A DNA stretch of 34,799 nucleotides from Gammaproteobacteria bacterium (GCA_024278135.1 JAJRTU010000352.1:1-34799), one strand, 5' to 3'; positions 9,278-20,368 are shown, numbered from the stretch's first letter. The notes: a model not told the origin generated them from the letters alone. A program made the numbers and translations.

Positions 9278-9820
9278 TCAATTCCGGCCTTCAGAACAGC
9301 TCCTGATATTCTCCATTTCCTTTTCCAGGGTCTGCCTCCATTGTGCTGAGAATGTTTCCATTACTGCTGAGCGCCAGTATGTATCGGTTTGCCTGTCCAG
9401 TTCAATCAATAATGACTGTTCTTCTCTTTCCTGATGGTGTTCACACAGACCCTTGAAACTTTTTTCCCGATCCAGCAGATGAATGATGTTACGACGCATC
9501 TGCGAAGGATCCAAAGATTGCCCCATCAATTCATGCAGCCCCTCCTCTATCCTGCTGTAAAGCTCGCCTATCTTTTGATGTTCCTGCTGATATAAAGTTG
9601 CATTCCATTTCCCCGGCTGCTCGAGGCCGGCATATACCGGCAGCAGCACATCGTCTTCAAATTGTCTGTGCAGGGTATGACAGGATTCATAACTGTGGAG
9701 TATGCCGACTGCGTTTTGCAACTGACCCTGTATCAGAGCCTCCTGATGCAGCAGAAATATTTCATCCAGTTGTCGGTGACAGGCGCCAAGCTGCCCGGTC
9801 AGAGAAGGCTCTTTACTCAT
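9278..9820 (-). CDS. Hemerythrin/HHE-domain protein
   Basis: Start taken as MSKEPSL (ORF track start is 9868); H..E/HxxxE pattern: CHRQLDEI, HTLHRQFEDDVLLPVYAGLE, QQEHQKI, LCEHHQEREEQ. Confidence 0.65.
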   Translation of the reverse strand: MSKEPSLTGQLGACHRQLDEIFLLHQEALIQGQLQNAVGILHSYESCHTLHRQFEDDVLLPVYAGLEQPGKWNATLYQQEHQKIGELYSRIEEGLHELMGQSLDPSQMRRNIIHLLDREKSFKGLCEHHQEREEQSLLIELDRQTDTYWRSAVMETFSAQWRQTLEKEMENIRSCSEGRN

Positions 9821-10355
9821 ACTGCGCCTGATCCTGCCGCACTTTCCTGAGAGTAAAGAAATTGACAAAAAATATAATAAACATGGTTATTGAAAGCAAC
9901 AGGACGGCGGACTGACGTCGACTGACACTGACATGTTGCTCAATCGCTGCATCAAAAGAACCCAGGTCTACATAGACAGACAAAATACCAAATTGTTGAC
10001 CGCCATATTCGATGGCCTGTTCAAACTTGCGTATGCCGGGGCCGAACTTTATCGGGCGTTTCTGCCACTCGGTGACGACGTAACCATTGTCATCAAGAAC
10101 ATGCACGTAGGTGAATTCTGACCATCCCGCCACATACTGCTCAATTGTCGCTTTGGTCTTGACGGCGTCGCCGGTGACCACGGATTCGGCTATCAAGCCG
10201 GCAAACAGGCCGGTGGTTCGTTGCATATCATCGTGAATGGTGGCCAGCAGGTAGTCCGTATCCAGTTTCCGTGTCACTTCCCCTGAAAACCAGGTGCCGA
10301 ATACAATGCCGAGACATAATACAAGCGATAATTTCAGCCAAAATGGAATACTCAT
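9813..10355 (-). CDS. Two-TM periplasmic sensor-like membrane protein without recognisable output domain
   Basis: Start taken as MSIPFW (ORF track start 10466); TM helix, about 120 aa extracytoplasmic region, second TM helix (LLLSITMFIIFFVNFFTL), only about 13 aa cytoplasmic tail. Confidence 0.6.
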   Translation of the reverse strand: MSIPFWLKLSLVLCLGIVFGTWFSGEVTRKLDTDYLLATIHDDMQRTTGLFAGLIAESVVTGDAVKTKATIEQYVAGWSEFTYVHVLDDNGYVVTEWQKRPIKFGPGIRKFEQAIEYGGQQFGILSVYVDLGSFDAAIEQHVSVSRRQSAVLLLSITMFIIFFVNFFTLRKVRQDQAQYE

Positions 10356-10395
10356 AAACTGATTTTTTAATTTTACAATAAAGTCCTCAGAACTT

Positions 10396-10821
10396 TCACG
10401 CCGCTTCGTTGCCGTTTGGCGGGCCATACTGCTCTTCCAGGAAGCGTGCAAAGTTTCTGCACACATCAGACAGCGTAAATATACCCACCAGTCTTCCCTG
10501 TCTGGTCACCAGCGCCGAATCCAGATGTCCATCGGCCATGGTTTTCAATACTTTATTCAGACCTTCATTCAGATCGACAACATACTTCTGTGCTATGGGA
10601 ATATCACATAGTCTTTTTTTACTGCCATCACTTTCCTGTTGTAAATAGAAATGAATATCCCGCTTTGATATCACCCCCAGCAACTCATCCTTGTTCGTTA
10701 CCGGTAAGTGACCCAGTTGATGTTGTTGCAGGAATGCATTTGCATCATGTACGGTTTGATTGACATCAACTGAATAGGGGAACGCAGTCATTACCGATTT
10801 TATGGCCGGAATACGTCGCAT
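10396..10821 (-). CDS. CBS-domain pair protein
   Basis: LGHLPVTNKDELLGVISKRDI and HLDSALVTRQGRLVGIFTLSDVCR are CBS repeats. Confidence 0.88.
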   Translation of the reverse strand: MRRIPAIKSVMTAFPYSVDVNQTVHDANAFLQQHQLGHLPVTNKDELLGVISKRDIHFYLQQESDGSKKRLCDIPIAQKYVVDLNEGLNKVLKTMADGHLDSALVTRQGRLVGIFTLSDVCRNFARFLEEQYGPPNGNEAA

Positions 10822-10924
10822 AATCTTTCTCTGGAAAAACAGGTGTGAATTAAACTGCTTCGCGGTACCAATTTTATTATTTCTTCCACTGCGGCTAGTA
10901 TAGATGAAAAAGAAATGAGTCGCT

Positions 10925-11413
10925 TCAGCGGGGCGGGCTGTTCAGGCCCATAACTCTTCCCATCTGTTCAGGCGGCGCCAGCAGGTTGTGTATCGCCTGG
11001 ATATCTTCCAGTTTTTTTCGAAAAGACTTGGGCATAATACCGACGCGTCTTTCCTTCATATCCATATACAAACTGATGACTTCGTTCGTTGCCGCCAGAA
11101 ACCCTTCGGATTTATGGTGCATAAAGTGAAAGAAGTGAATACGTTTCCTGTCGAAACCCAGCAGTTGGGTCTTGATACAGACTTCGTCACCCAGACTTAC
11201 TTCCCGTTCATAGTTGACATGTATCTCGGCGGCAAAGGTCGAGGACTGATTCGACTCGCGAAACTGCTTCGTTATCCCGATGTAATCCAGAAAGGCATCT
11301 GTAGCATGATCAAAGATCAGAACATAGTAGGCCAGATTCATGTGACCGTTATAATCGATCCACTCGGCCTGCACTGTTTCGCTGTGCAACAACAGCGGCG
11401 CTTCAATCTCCAT
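10925..11413 (-). CDS. Hotdog-fold (4HBT) thioesterase
   Basis: VQAEWIDYNGHMNLAYYVLIFDHATDAFL acyl-CoA thioesterase signature. Confidence 0.85.
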   Translation of the reverse strand: MEIEAPLLLHSETVQAEWIDYNGHMNLAYYVLIFDHATDAFLDYIGITKQFRESNQSSTFAAEIHVNYEREVSLGDEVCIKTQLLGFDRKRIHFFHFMHHKSEGFLAATNEVISLYMDMKERRVGIMPKSFRKKLEDIQAIHNLLAPPEQMGRVMGLNSPPR

Positions 11414-11416
11414 GAT

Positions 11417-12217
11417 TCAGAGCCCCAGGACATCCTGCATGTCATACAGGCCATTTTCCTTTTCCATCAACCAGCGGGCCGCGCGCACGGCTCCGACTGC
11501 GAAGGTCTTTCGATTTGAAGCCCGGTGGGTGATCTCCACCCGTTCACCGGCACAGGCAAACATGACTGTATGTTCGCCAACGATGTCGCCGGCACGAATA
11601 GTCTCGAAGCCGATAGTCTTTTTATCCCGCACCGCGCCCAGTCCCTCGCGGCCGTAAACAGCACACTCCTTTAAATCGCGATCCAGTGTATCCGCAATAA
11701 TCTCACCCATACGCACGGCAGTACCGGAAGGGGCGTCTTTCTTCTGATTGTGATGGGCTTCGATAATTTCGATATCATTATCTTCACCGATAATTTTCGC
11801 CGCCATTTCGATTAGTTTAAAACACAGATTCACACCGATACTCATATTCGGTGCAAATACCAGGGCGCAATCCCTGCCGGCGGCCCGGATTTCATCTTTC
11901 TGGACATCGCTCAGGCCCGTGGTGCCAATCACCATCCGTTTGCCGGCTGCCTGACATGCCCTGAGATTATCCAGCGTGGCATCGGCAAAGGTAAAATCAA
12001 TCAATACATCGAAATCATCTATAACGGAACTGATATCAGCAACCATGCTCACATTTTGCCTGCCAATGCCCGCAACATCACCAACATCCATGCCTAACAC
12101 AGGCGATTCGGTATGCTCAACGCCCGCAGCAATGATGACACCTTCCGTATCGCGGCAAACTTCGAGGATAGTTCTTCCCATGCGCCCGGCAGCACCACAT
12201 ACACCTACTTTTACCAT
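11417..12217 (-). CDS. dapB: 4-hydroxy-tetrahydrodipicolinate reductase
   Basis: VKVGVCGAAGRMGRTI...EIIEAHHNQKKDAPSGTA. Confidence 0.97.
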   Translation of the reverse strand: MVKVGVCGAAGRMGRTILEVCRDTEGVIIAAGVEHTESPVLGMDVGDVAGIGRQNVSMVADISSVIDDFDVLIDFTFADATLDNLRACQAAGKRMVIGTTGLSDVQKDEIRAAGRDCALVFAPNMSIGVNLCFKLIEMAAKIIGEDNDIEIIEAHHNQKKDAPSGTAVRMGEIIADTLDRDLKECAVYGREGLGAVRDKKTIGFETIRAGDIVGEHTVMFACAGERVEITHRASNRKTFAVGAVRAARWLMEKENGLYDMQDVLGL

Positions 12218-12346
12218 AAATTCAACCCTCGTGGATCACTGCGCCATTGTGCATTTTTATCGGCAAGAACGCCAATATGACATATCGGCAGTCAACAGTT
12301 GAACACAAAAGTGAAAAACAAATTATTTTCACTTTTGCTTGCAGAT

Positions 12347-13471
12347 TTACTGGGTCATATTGTCAAAGAAGCTTTTCACACCATCCAGCCAGGACGAAGC
12401 ACGTGGACTGTGCTTTTTGCTGTCGTTGTGCATAGCCTGATCAAATTGCCTTAACAATTCTTTTTGTGTCTTGTTCAGATTAACCGGCGTTTCCACCACG
12501 ATACGGCAAAGCAGATCGCCTTTTGACGAACCCCGGACCGAACGCACTCCTTTGCCACGCAGGCGAAACATCTTGCCGCTTTGACTCTCTGCCGGGATTT
12601 TCAGCTTGACGCGACCATCGAGTGTGGGAACTTCAAATTCGCCACCCAGTGTGGCGGTGGCAAAACTGACAGGCACTTCGCAGTAAAGATCGGAATCGTC
12701 ACGAGTGAATATCGGATGTTCCTTGACGGCAACATCGACATAGAGATCTCCGGAGGGTCCGCGGTTCTGCCCCGCTTCACCTTCGCCGGACAGACGAATA
12801 CGATCTCCGGTATCGACGCAGGCGGGAACCTTAACCGAGATGGTCTTGTTGTCTCTGACCCGACCCTGCCCGCGACAGGATGGACAGGGATCCTTAATCA
12901 TCTTACCCGCACCGCGACACTGCGGACAGGTTTGTTGAACCGAGAAAAAGCCCTGTTGCATGCGTACCTGGCCAACACCGTTGCAGGTGGTGCATTTGAC
13001 CGGCGATGAGCCTTTTTTCGCGCCACTGCCATTACAGGCTGTACATTCGACCTGCTTGGGTACACGGATCTTGACGGTGGTACCGGCGACAGCTTCTTCC
13101 AGCGTCAGGCTTAACTCGTAACGCAGATCGGCGCCACGATAGACCCGCTCTCCACCACGGCCGCTACCGCCACCGAATATATCGCCGAAGACACTGTCGA
13201 AAATATCGCCGAAACCGGCAGCACCCGCTCCACCACCGATACTGTTGTCAACACCGGCATGACCAAACTGGTCATAGGCCGCACGTTTATGTGCATCTGA
13301 AAGGACATCATAGGCTTCCTTGGCAATCTTGAATTTCTCCTCTGCCTCCTCGTTGTCCGGGTTGCGATCAGGGTGGTGCTTCATCGCCAGGCGACGATAA
13401 GCCTTTTTTAATTCAGCTTCTGTGGCGTTTTTGGAAACACCCAGCACATCATAATAATCTTGTTTAGCCAT
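12347..13471 (-). CDS. dnaJ: Chaperone DnaJ
   Basis: J-domain with HPD ([11 protein letters not shown]), G/F region, four CxxCxGxG zinc motifs. Confidence 0.98.
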   Translation of the reverse strand: MAKQDYYDVLGVSKNATEAELKKAYRRLAMKHHPDRNPDNEEAEEKFKIAKEAYDVLSDAHKRAAYDQFGHAGVDNSIGGGAGAAGFGDIFDSVFGDIFGGGSGRGGERVYRGADLRYELSLTLEEAVAGTTVKIRVPKQVECTACNGSGAKKGSSPVKCTTCNGVGQVRMQQGFFSVQQTCPQCRGAGKMIKDPCPSCRGQGRVRDNKTISVKVPACVDTGDRIRLSGEGEAGQNRGPSGDLYVDVAVKEHPIFTRDDSDLYCEVPVSFATATLGGEFEVPTLDGRVKLKIPAESQSGKMFRLRGKGVRSVRGSSKGDLLCRIVVETPVNLNKTQKELLRQFDQAMHNDSKKHSPRASSWLDGVKSFFDNMTQ

Positions 13472-13500
13472 CCCTATTTACTTTCTCTTGTCACAAACAG

Positions 13501-13531
13501 GCCCGGCAAGAAATATCAATTTCTTCCGGGC
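13501..13531 (-). promoter_or_regulatory. Stable hairpin in the dnaK-dnaJ intergenic region
   Basis: GCCCGGcAAGAAAT-ATCA-ATTTCTTCCGGGC; 13-bp stem with one bulge; no clean T-tract on the minus strand, so a processing/attenuation role is possible. Confidence 0.55.
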
Positions 13532-13622
13532 CAGAATTTTCAATCCAGACTTTCGCGAAATCACGCGAAGCATACAAGTTTATAAAAGCAAGGACCTGTA
13601 TTCCTTCGTGCTTGAAGACGCC

Positions 13623-15557
13623 TTACTTCTTATCGTCATCGACCTCCTCAAACTCCGCATCAACGACATTATCGTCATTAGCGGTATCGGAAGGTTCAGC
13701 GGCACCCGCTTCCGGCCCGGCTGTCTCGGCCTGCTCACCTGTCTGGGCGTAGGCCCGCTCAGCCAGTTTACCCGCCACCTCTGTCAGCTTTTTGGTCTTC
13801 TCTTCAATGGCTTCCTTGTCATCGCCCTTGATCACCTCTTCCAGCTCGGCAATCGCGGCTTCAATATCCTTCTTTTCCTGCTCTTCCACTTTCTCACCGA
13901 GATCTTCCATAGACTTTTGACTGGCGTGAATCAACTGCTCGGCCATATTGCGGGTTTCCACCAGTTCCCTGGCCTTGCGATCTTCTTCGGCATGGGCCTC
14001 GGCATCCTTCACCATCTTATCCACTTCCTCATCGGACAAACCGCTGGAGGCCTTGATGATAATGGACTGTTCCTTGCCTGTAGCCTTGTCGGTGGCAGAC
14101 ACATTGAGTATGCCATTGGCATCGATATCGAAAGCAACTTCGATCTGCGGTATGCCCCGGCCTGCCGGTGGAATATCAGCCAGATCAAAACGCCCCAGCG
14201 ACTTGTTGCCACTGGCCATTTCCCGTTCACCCTGCAATACGTGGACAGTCACCGCCGTCTGGCCGTCTTCAGCAGTGGAAAACACCTGCTGTGCCTTGGT
14301 CGGGATGGTCGTGTTCTTTTCGATCAGCTTGGTCATGACTCCACCCAGCGTTTCTATACCCAGTGACAGCGGCGTAACATCCAGCAACAGCACATCCTTG
14401 ACATCGCCACCGAGCACTCCAGCCTGGATAGCCGCACCTGAAGCGACAGCCTCATCGGGATTAACATCCCGGCGCGGCTCCTTGTTGAAAAACTTCTGTA
14501 CGGTTTCCTGTACCTTCGGCATACGGGTCTGGCCGCCGACCAGGATCACATCGGTGATATCGGAAGTCGACAGACCGGCATCTTCCAGCGCAATCTTGCA
14601 CGGCTCGATGGTCCGGGTAATCAGCGAATCCACCAGAGATTCCAGTTTGGCGCGACTCAGCTTGATATTCATATGCTTCGGGCCGCTGGCATCTGCCGTC
14701 ACGTAGGGCAAATTGATATCCGTCTGCTGACTGGATGACAATTCAATCTTGGCCTTTTCCGCCGCTTCTTTCAGACGCTGCAGGGCCAGTGGATCATTGT
14801 GCAAATCGACAGCCTGCTCCTTTTTGAACTCCTCACAGAGGAAATCAATAATACGCAAATCAAAATCTTCACCACCGAGGAAAGTATCACCGTTAGTGGA
14901 CAGCACTTCGAACTGGTGCTCACCGTCGATCTCGGCGATTTCAATAATGGAAATATCAAAGGTACCACCGCCCAGGTCATAAACGGCGATCTTGGCATCG
15001 CCGTGTTTCTTGTCCATCCCGTAGGCCAGGGCCGCAGCGGTAGGCTCATTGATGATACGTTTTACTTCCAGCCCGGCAATACGACCGGCATCCTTGGTGG
15101 CCTGACGCTGGGAATCATTAAAATAAGCGGGTACTGTGATGACGGCCTCAGACACATCCTCACCGAGATAATCCTCCGCCGTTTGCTTCATTTTCTGTAA
15201 TACCCTGGCAGACACTTCCGGTGGTGCCATCTTCTTGCCCCGGGCCTCCACCCAGGCATCGCCATTATCGGCCTTGACGATGGTATAGGGCACCATGTGG
15301 ATATCTTTTTGTACGACATCGTCTTCAAAACGGCGCCCAATCAGGCGCTTGACGGCGAACAGGGTATTGGCCGGGTTGGTCACCGCCTGTCGTTTGGCGG
15401 ACATGCCCACCAGCACCTCGTCATCGTCAGAAAATGCCACGATGGAAGGTGTGGTTCGCCCACCCTCACTGTTTTCAATCACTTTTGCCTGGCCACCTTC
15501 CAGTACAGCCACACAAGAGTTGGTGGTGCCCAGGTCTATTCCAATTATTTTTCCCAT
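13623..15557 (-). CDS. dnaK: Molecular chaperone DnaK
   Basis: [22 protein letters not shown]...[15 protein letters not shown]; 644 aa. Confidence 0.99.
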   Translation of the reverse strand: MGKIIGIDLGTTNSCVAVLEGGQAKVIENSEGGRTTPSIVAFSDDDEVLVGMSAKRQAVTNPANTLFAVKRLIGRRFEDDVVQKDIHMVPYTIVKADNGDAWVEARGKKMAPPEVSARVLQKMKQTAEDYLGEDVSEAVITVPAYFNDSQRQATKDAGRIAGLEVKRIINEPTAAALAYGMDKKHGDAKIAVYDLGGGTFDISIIEIAEIDGEHQFEVLSTNGDTFLGGEDFDLRIIDFLCEEFKKEQAVDLHNDPLALQRLKEAAEKAKIELSSSQQTDINLPYVTADASGPKHMNIKLSRAKLESLVDSLITRTIEPCKIALEDAGLSTSDITDVILVGGQTRMPKVQETVQKFFNKEPRRDVNPDEAVASGAAIQAGVLGGDVKDVLLLDVTPLSLGIETLGGVMTKLIEKNTTIPTKAQQVFSTAEDGQTAVTVHVLQGEREMASGNKSLGRFDLADIPPAGRGIPQIEVAFDIDANGILNVSATDKATGKEQSIIIKASSGLSDEEVDKMVKDAEAHAEEDRKARELVETRNMAEQLIHASQKSMEDLGEKVEEQEKKDIEAAIAELEEVIKGDDKEAIEEKTKKLTEVAGKLAERAYAQTGEQAETAGPEAGAAEPSDTANDDNVVDAEFEEVDDDKK

Positions 15558-15620
15558 GCTTATTCTCCAGAAATACTCACTTTCACGATTACTTAAAATT
15601 AAAAACGTTATTGCTTACCC

Positions 15621-15650
15621 TATATTTGGGTGTCATTAGCAAAATTCAAG
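15621..15650 (-). promoter_or_regulatory. Candidate sigma-32 heat-shock promoter upstream of dnaK
   Basis: Minus strand CTTGAAT-N13-CCCAAATATA, close to CTTGAAA-N13-CCCCATNT. Confidence 0.5.
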
Positions 15651-15714
15651 CCTGTTTCTCTCTTACATCTGTGTCGAATCGTGCAAAACCGGGCATTTGC
15701 ATTCGAGCTGGATC

Positions 15715-16305
15715 TTATTTGGCGACAATCACCATTGCCGGCCTGATCAGCCTGCCATTCAACATATAACCCTTCTGCAACACCGTGGCGACGGTACCGG
15801 GCTCGCTGCCCTCCACTTCCTGCATGGACACCGCCTCGTGTTTTTCCGGGTCAAATTTTTCACCCTCGGAATCCACTTCCTTTACGCCGAATTTATCCAT
15901 GACGTCGCGAAACATTTTCAGCGTCAGATCCATGCCCTCTTTCAGACTGCTGTGCTCATCGGCACTTTGTGCCGCACTGATGCCCAGTTCCATACTGTCC
16001 ATGACCGGTAACAGCCCATTGACAAATTTCTCCAGCGCATACTTATGGGCGTTTTCCACATCCCGCACGCTTCGCTTGCGCACATTATCCAGCTCTGCCT
16101 GGGCCCGAATGGCCTTGTCCAGACTCTCCTGCACCTGCTTTTTCAGTGCCTCCAGCTCCGATTGCAGGCTGTCCGAATCAGCGCTGCCCGGCTGATCCTC
16201 AGACTGTCCCTCTGCATCCATCGGCAGTAATTCACCCTCTACCGCCTGTTCTTCCGGCACGACTTTATTCTCACTTTGTTGCTTTGCTGCCATGGATATT
16301 TTCAC
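15715..16305 (-). CDS. grpE: Nucleotide exchange factor GrpE
   Basis: AQAELDNVRKRSVRDVENAHKYA...FDPEKHEAV...VLQKGYMLNGRLIRPAMVIVAK; true start may be MAAKQQ (16293). Confidence 0.97.
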   Translation of the reverse strand: MKISMAAKQQSENKVVPEEQAVEGELLPMDAEGQSEDQPGSADSDSLQSELEALKKQVQESLDKAIRAQAELDNVRKRSVRDVENAHKYALEKFVNGLLPVMDSMELGISAAQSADEHSSLKEGMDLTLKMFRDVMDKFGVKEVDSEGEKFDPEKHEAVSMQEVEGSEPGTVATVLQKGYMLNGRLIRPAMVIVAK

Positions 16306-16377
16306 CCTTCACGATTAGACAAAAAAATGCACTTGGACGTATAGACACGCCGCAGGCGCCAGAACCCTAGGTTGGGA

Positions 16378-17436
16378 TTAATTCAGGGAATTCAAGGCCG
16401 ATCCCAACATCCGTGCTGTAACATCCACTATCGGGATCACTTTTTCGTAATTCATCCTGGTTGGGCCTATCACGCCCAGTACACCAATGATCTCGCCGTC
16501 CACTTCATAGGGAGAGGTGACGACACTGCAATCATCAAACACCTCATAACCGGACTCTTCACCGATAAATATCTGCACACCATCGGCTTTGATGGCCTGT
16601 TCCAGCAGGTGCAGCACGTCTTTCTTCTGGTTAAAGGAATCAAACAGCTTTTTCAGCTTCTCAATATCGCAGAGTTCCGCCACATCCATCAGGTTTGTTT
16701 GTCCGGAAAGCACGTAATCCTTTCTTGTTTCCCCTTCCACAAAAGCTTTCTGCGCAATCTCAATCGCAGTTTGCATCAGCTGGTTGACATTCGCTTTCAT
16801 GCTTTCCAGTTCTTTCAGGATCTTCGCCCTGATCGTGGGTAAATCCTTGCCGGCGAAGACCTGGTTCAGAAAATTCGAGGCCTGCTGCAATTCCGCCGGG
16901 GTATAGTGTTTAGCCGTATGAATAATACGATTCTGTATCTCGTTATCACTGACCACCAGGATCACCAGCACCCGATTGTCTGACAAAGACACAAACTCCA
17001 CCTGTTTAAGAGCTTCCTGCTCCGTCCTGGGCAGCGTCACCACGCCAGCCAGTTTGGTTACATCAGACAAGGTCGACGATACCCTTTCCATCAGCGCATT
17101 CAGATTCTGTCCCGATTCCAGTTCATCCGCTATACGCTTGACTTCTTCCTTATCCAGCACACCGACACGCAACAGGGAATCGATAAAGAGGCGATAGCCT
17201 TTCACCGTGGGAACACGCCCGGCGGAGGTGTGTGCTGACTGGAGCAGACCCAGATCCTCCAGATCCGCCATCACATTACGGATTGTCGCCGGACTTAATG
17301 CCATTCTGCTGTCCCGGGCGAGCGTACGTGAACCCACCGGCTGTCCGTCCCGGATAAAATGTTCCACCAGGGCCTTAAACAGATACAGACTGCGTTCCGG
17401 AAGTTGTATTGAATCGCTTATGGAGCTTGTTGACAT
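16378..17436 (-). CDS. hrcA: Heat-inducible transcriptional repressor HrcA
   Basis: LVEHFIRDGQPVGSRTL...LSPATIRNVMADLEDLGLL...SAGRVPTVKGYRLFID...GVIGPTRMNYEKVIPIVD. Confidence 0.97.
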   Translation of the reverse strand: MSTSSISDSIQLPERSLYLFKALVEHFIRDGQPVGSRTLARDSRMALSPATIRNVMADLEDLGLLQSAHTSAGRVPTVKGYRLFIDSLLRVGVLDKEEVKRIADELESGQNLNALMERVSSTLSDVTKLAGVVTLPRTEQEALKQVEFVSLSDNRVLVILVVSDNEIQNRIIHTAKHYTPAELQQASNFLNQVFAGKDLPTIRAKILKELESMKANVNQLMQTAIEIAQKAFVEGETRKDYVLSGQTNLMDVAELCDIEKLKKLFDSFNQKKDVLHLLEQAIKADGVQIFIGEESGYEVFDDCSVVTSPYEVDGEIIGVLGVIGPTRMNYEKVIPIVDVTARMLGSALNSLN

Positions 17437-17501
17437 ATTTCAATCTTCTTTATCTTGAAGGAGTACTAGTTTCAACCTCTTACTATCTATATTATCGTGA
17501 T

Positions 17502-18362
17502 ATGTTCGAAAAAATAGCACTAATTACCAATAATGATGCGACAGAGATCGCAGATACCCTGCAAACACTGACCCGTTTTCTGCTATCTCGCGATATCGAA
17601 CTTATATTAGACGAAAATTGCGCAAATTTGTTACCCAATTCAGGTCTTCGACAGGTAAATTCGGATCAATTGGCGCTGGAATGTGATTTTGCCATCGCCA
17701 TCGGTGGCGATGGTACCATGCTCAGGGCGGCACACCTGCTGGCAGAGCACGATGTCCCTTTGCTCGGCATCAACCGGGGCCGCCTGGGTTTTCTGACGGA
17801 CATACCGGCTGACAGCGTGGAAACACACCTGGGTGAGATTCTTGACGGGCATTATGTGGAAGATGACCGGTTTCAGTTGCACTGCCAGGTTAAACGGGAC
17901 GGCCGCAGCATCATGGAACGCGATGCCTTTAATGATGTCATCGTCCATAAATGGAATATCGCCAGGCTGATTGAGCTGGAAACCTATGTCAATCAGACTC
18001 TGGTGCATAGTCAGCGGGCCGACGGCATGATCGTGGCCACGCCGACCGGTTCCACGGCCTATGCCCTTTCCTGTGGTGGTCCCATCCTGCATCCGGCGCT
18101 GGATGCGCTGGTCCTGGTACCTGTCTGCCCTCATACGCTGAGTAATCGTCCCATCGTGATTGATGGCAACAGCCTTGTTGAAATCGTGGTCGGCACACCT
18201 GAAATTGATCATGCCCGGCTCAGTTGCGATGGTGAAATAAGCTGTGAACTGACAACCGGTGATCGGGTGGAAATTCGGAAAAAAGACAAAAAGGTCCGCC
18301 TCATCCACCCGGCCAACCACAACCACTTCAACACCCTCCGCGGGAAACTCAACTGGGGCTAG
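17502..18362 (+). CDS. nadK: NAD kinase
   Basis: Start at ATG 17502 (MFEKIALITN); AIGGDGTMLRAAH, LGINRGRLGFLTD, ATPTGSTAYALSCGGPI. Confidence 0.96.
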   Translation: MFEKIALITNNDATEIADTLQTLTRFLLSRDIELILDENCANLLPNSGLRQVNSDQLALECDFAIAIGGDGTMLRAAHLLAEHDVPLLGINRGRLGFLTDIPADSVETHLGEILDGHYVEDDRFQLHCQVKRDGRSIMERDAFNDVIVHKWNIARLIELETYVNQTLVHSQRADGMIVATPTGSTAYALSCGGPILHPALDALVLVPVCPHTLSNRPIVIDGNSLVEIVVGTPEIDHARLSCDGEISCELTTGDRVEIRKKDKKVRLIHPANHNHFNTLRGKLNWG

Positions 18363-18382
18363 CTCTGCTGCCGCTTTAAGTC

Positions 18383-20047
18383 ATGTTGAAGCAACTGCTC
18401 ATCCGCAATTTCGCCGTCATAGAAGAGCTGGATCTTACACTGCGGCCGGGTATGACCGTATTCACCGGCGAGACCGGCGCCGGCAAGTCCATTCTCGTCG
18501 GCGCCCTGGGGCTGATATTGGGTGATCGCGCAGACAGCGCCATCATCCGCGCCGGCTGTGAACGTACCGAAATCAGTGCTGATTTCTCGCTGAACGATAA
18601 TAGCGATGTGTTTCGTATCCTGGAACAACAGGCCATCCCGCTGGATGACAATGAAATCCTGATCCGACGGGTCATCAGTCACGACGGACGCTCCCGGGCC
18701 TTCATTAACAGCACGCCGGTACCGGTCAACCTGCTGCGCAGTATCGGCGAACACCTGATTGATATTCACGGTCAACACGCACATCAATCCCTGATGAAGC
18801 ATGACACCCAACGCCTGCTGCTGGACGACTATGGTGCGTATCACGAAGAAGTGGATGCCGTAAATGCGGCTTACAATGAGTGGCAGGCACTACAGAGTAA
18901 AATTGCCGAACTGAGTGGCAAGACAGACGATCACAGCGCACAACTGACCCTGTTGCGCTATCAGGTGCAGGAACTGGAAACGCTGGCACCACAAGCTGGT
19001 GAATACGAATCCCTGTCTGAAGAATTTCGACGACTGGATAATGCCCAGCGCCTGATCGAACTGACACAGATGGCAACGCAAACGGTGACTGAGAATGAGC
19101 ACTCCCTGACCGGCACGCTTGCCACCACGATCAGGGATCTGCAGGAGGCACAACAGTTTGACGATGCCCTCTCCGGTATTATTGAACTGCTGGAAGGGGC
19201 TGAAATTCAGTTATCGGAGGCGGGAGATGAACTGCGCCGCTATCTCGACAAAATAGATCGTGACCCACAACGACTGCACATTGTGGAACAACGGCTGTCT
19301 GCGCTGCACGATATGGCCCGCAAACACCAAATCCAGTCGCAACAACTGGCCGGCTATCTGGAAGAACTGCAACAACAACTGCAGCAAATGTCGAACAGTC
19401 AGCAACAACTGGGCGAACTGGAGGAAAAACAGGCTGCCTGTCTGTCCCGCTACCGACAAGCCGCCACCAGGCTGCATCAACAGCGAGTCGAGGCGGCACG
19501 CAGGATATCGACTGAAATAACACAGTCACTGGAAAGCCTGGGTATGGCAGGCGGACAATTTCTGATCACGCTCGAGACGCAGGACGATCAACCGCCTGGC
19601 CCGCACGGTAATGATCATATTGAATTCCTGGTATCTGCCAATCCGGGTCAACCGCCACAAGCTCTGCGGAAGGTCGCCTCAGGCGGTGAATTGTCGCGTA
19701 TCAGTCTGGCCATCCAGGTGATCAGCAATAACGACAAGGTGATCCCGACGCTGGTGTTTGACGAGGTGGATGCCGGCATCGGCGGTGGTGTGGCCGAGAT
19801 TGTCGGCAAACTTCTGCACAGCCTGACAGACAAACACCAGGTCTTTTGTGTCACCCATCTGCCGCAGGTCGCCTCACTGGGCGATCAGCATCTCCAGGTA
19901 CAGAAATCCTCCCGCAAGAAGATCACCCGAACCCAGGTGGCCGAACTGGACGACGATGCAAGAATTGAAGAAATAGCCCGGATGCTGGGCGGCATTAAAA
20001 TCACCGAACAAAGCCGTAAACATGCCAGGGAAATGCTGATCAACTAA
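18383..20047 (+). CDS. recN: DNA repair protein RecN
   Basis: MLKQLLIRNFAVIEELDL...FTGETGAGKSILVGALGLILGDRA...FDEVDAGIGGGVAEIVG. Confidence 0.98.
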   Translation: MLKQLLIRNFAVIEELDLTLRPGMTVFTGETGAGKSILVGALGLILGDRADSAIIRAGCERTEISADFSLNDNSDVFRILEQQAIPLDDNEILIRRVISHDGRSRAFINSTPVPVNLLRSIGEHLIDIHGQHAHQSLMKHDTQRLLLDDYGAYHEEVDAVNAAYNEWQALQSKIAELSGKTDDHSAQLTLLRYQVQELETLAPQAGEYESLSEEFRRLDNAQRLIELTQMATQTVTENEHSLTGTLATTIRDLQEAQQFDDALSGIIELLEGAEIQLSEAGDELRRYLDKIDRDPQRLHIVEQRLSALHDMARKHQIQSQQLAGYLEELQQQLQQMSNSQQQLGELEEKQAACLSRYRQAATRLHQQRVEAARRISTEITQSLESLGMAGGQFLITLETQDDQPPGPHGNDHIEFLVSANPGQPPQALRKVASGGELSRISLAIQVISNNDKVIPTLVFDEVDAGIGGGVAEIVGKLLHSLTDKHQVFCVTHLPQVASLGDQHLQVQKSSRKKITRTQVAELDDDARIEEIARMLGGIKITEQSRKHAREMLIN

Positions 20048-20368
20048 GTGTCTCTCTGCCGGTTCCACCAGGCCCCGCCCACTCAGCCCAGATCACTGTA
20101 TTTGATGCCCTGATTTTCCGCAGCAAAGGCCGCTGTCGCTGTATTTCGATAATCTCATCACAAGCTGCCTTCATCTGGCACGATCCGTGAATAGTTCCTG
20201 ATATCAGCTTATTGGGCGTAAAACCCGCCAAATACTGTAAGAAAGGGTCTGAAAAAGATCAATTTGGCGCTTATTCCCGACAACATGGGAACAGAGAAAC
20301 AGGCCGGAGGGTCTAAAAAATAAGGACAACATGACGACATCGCGGGAGGAGGAGAACAGCAGCAGGCA

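Noticed and set aside
13948-14706. 252-aa plus-strand ORF opposite dnaK (and similar long ORFs opposite dnaJ, recN, nadK and the TPR regulator)
   Set aside because: Antisense shadow ORFs of strongly supported genes in moderately GC-rich DNA.
17437-17501. CIRCE-like palindrome between hrcA and nadK (TTGAAGGAGTACTAGTTTCAA)
   Set aside because: Only the outer TTGAA/TTCAA match; does not fit TTAGCACTC-N9-GAGTGCTAA.
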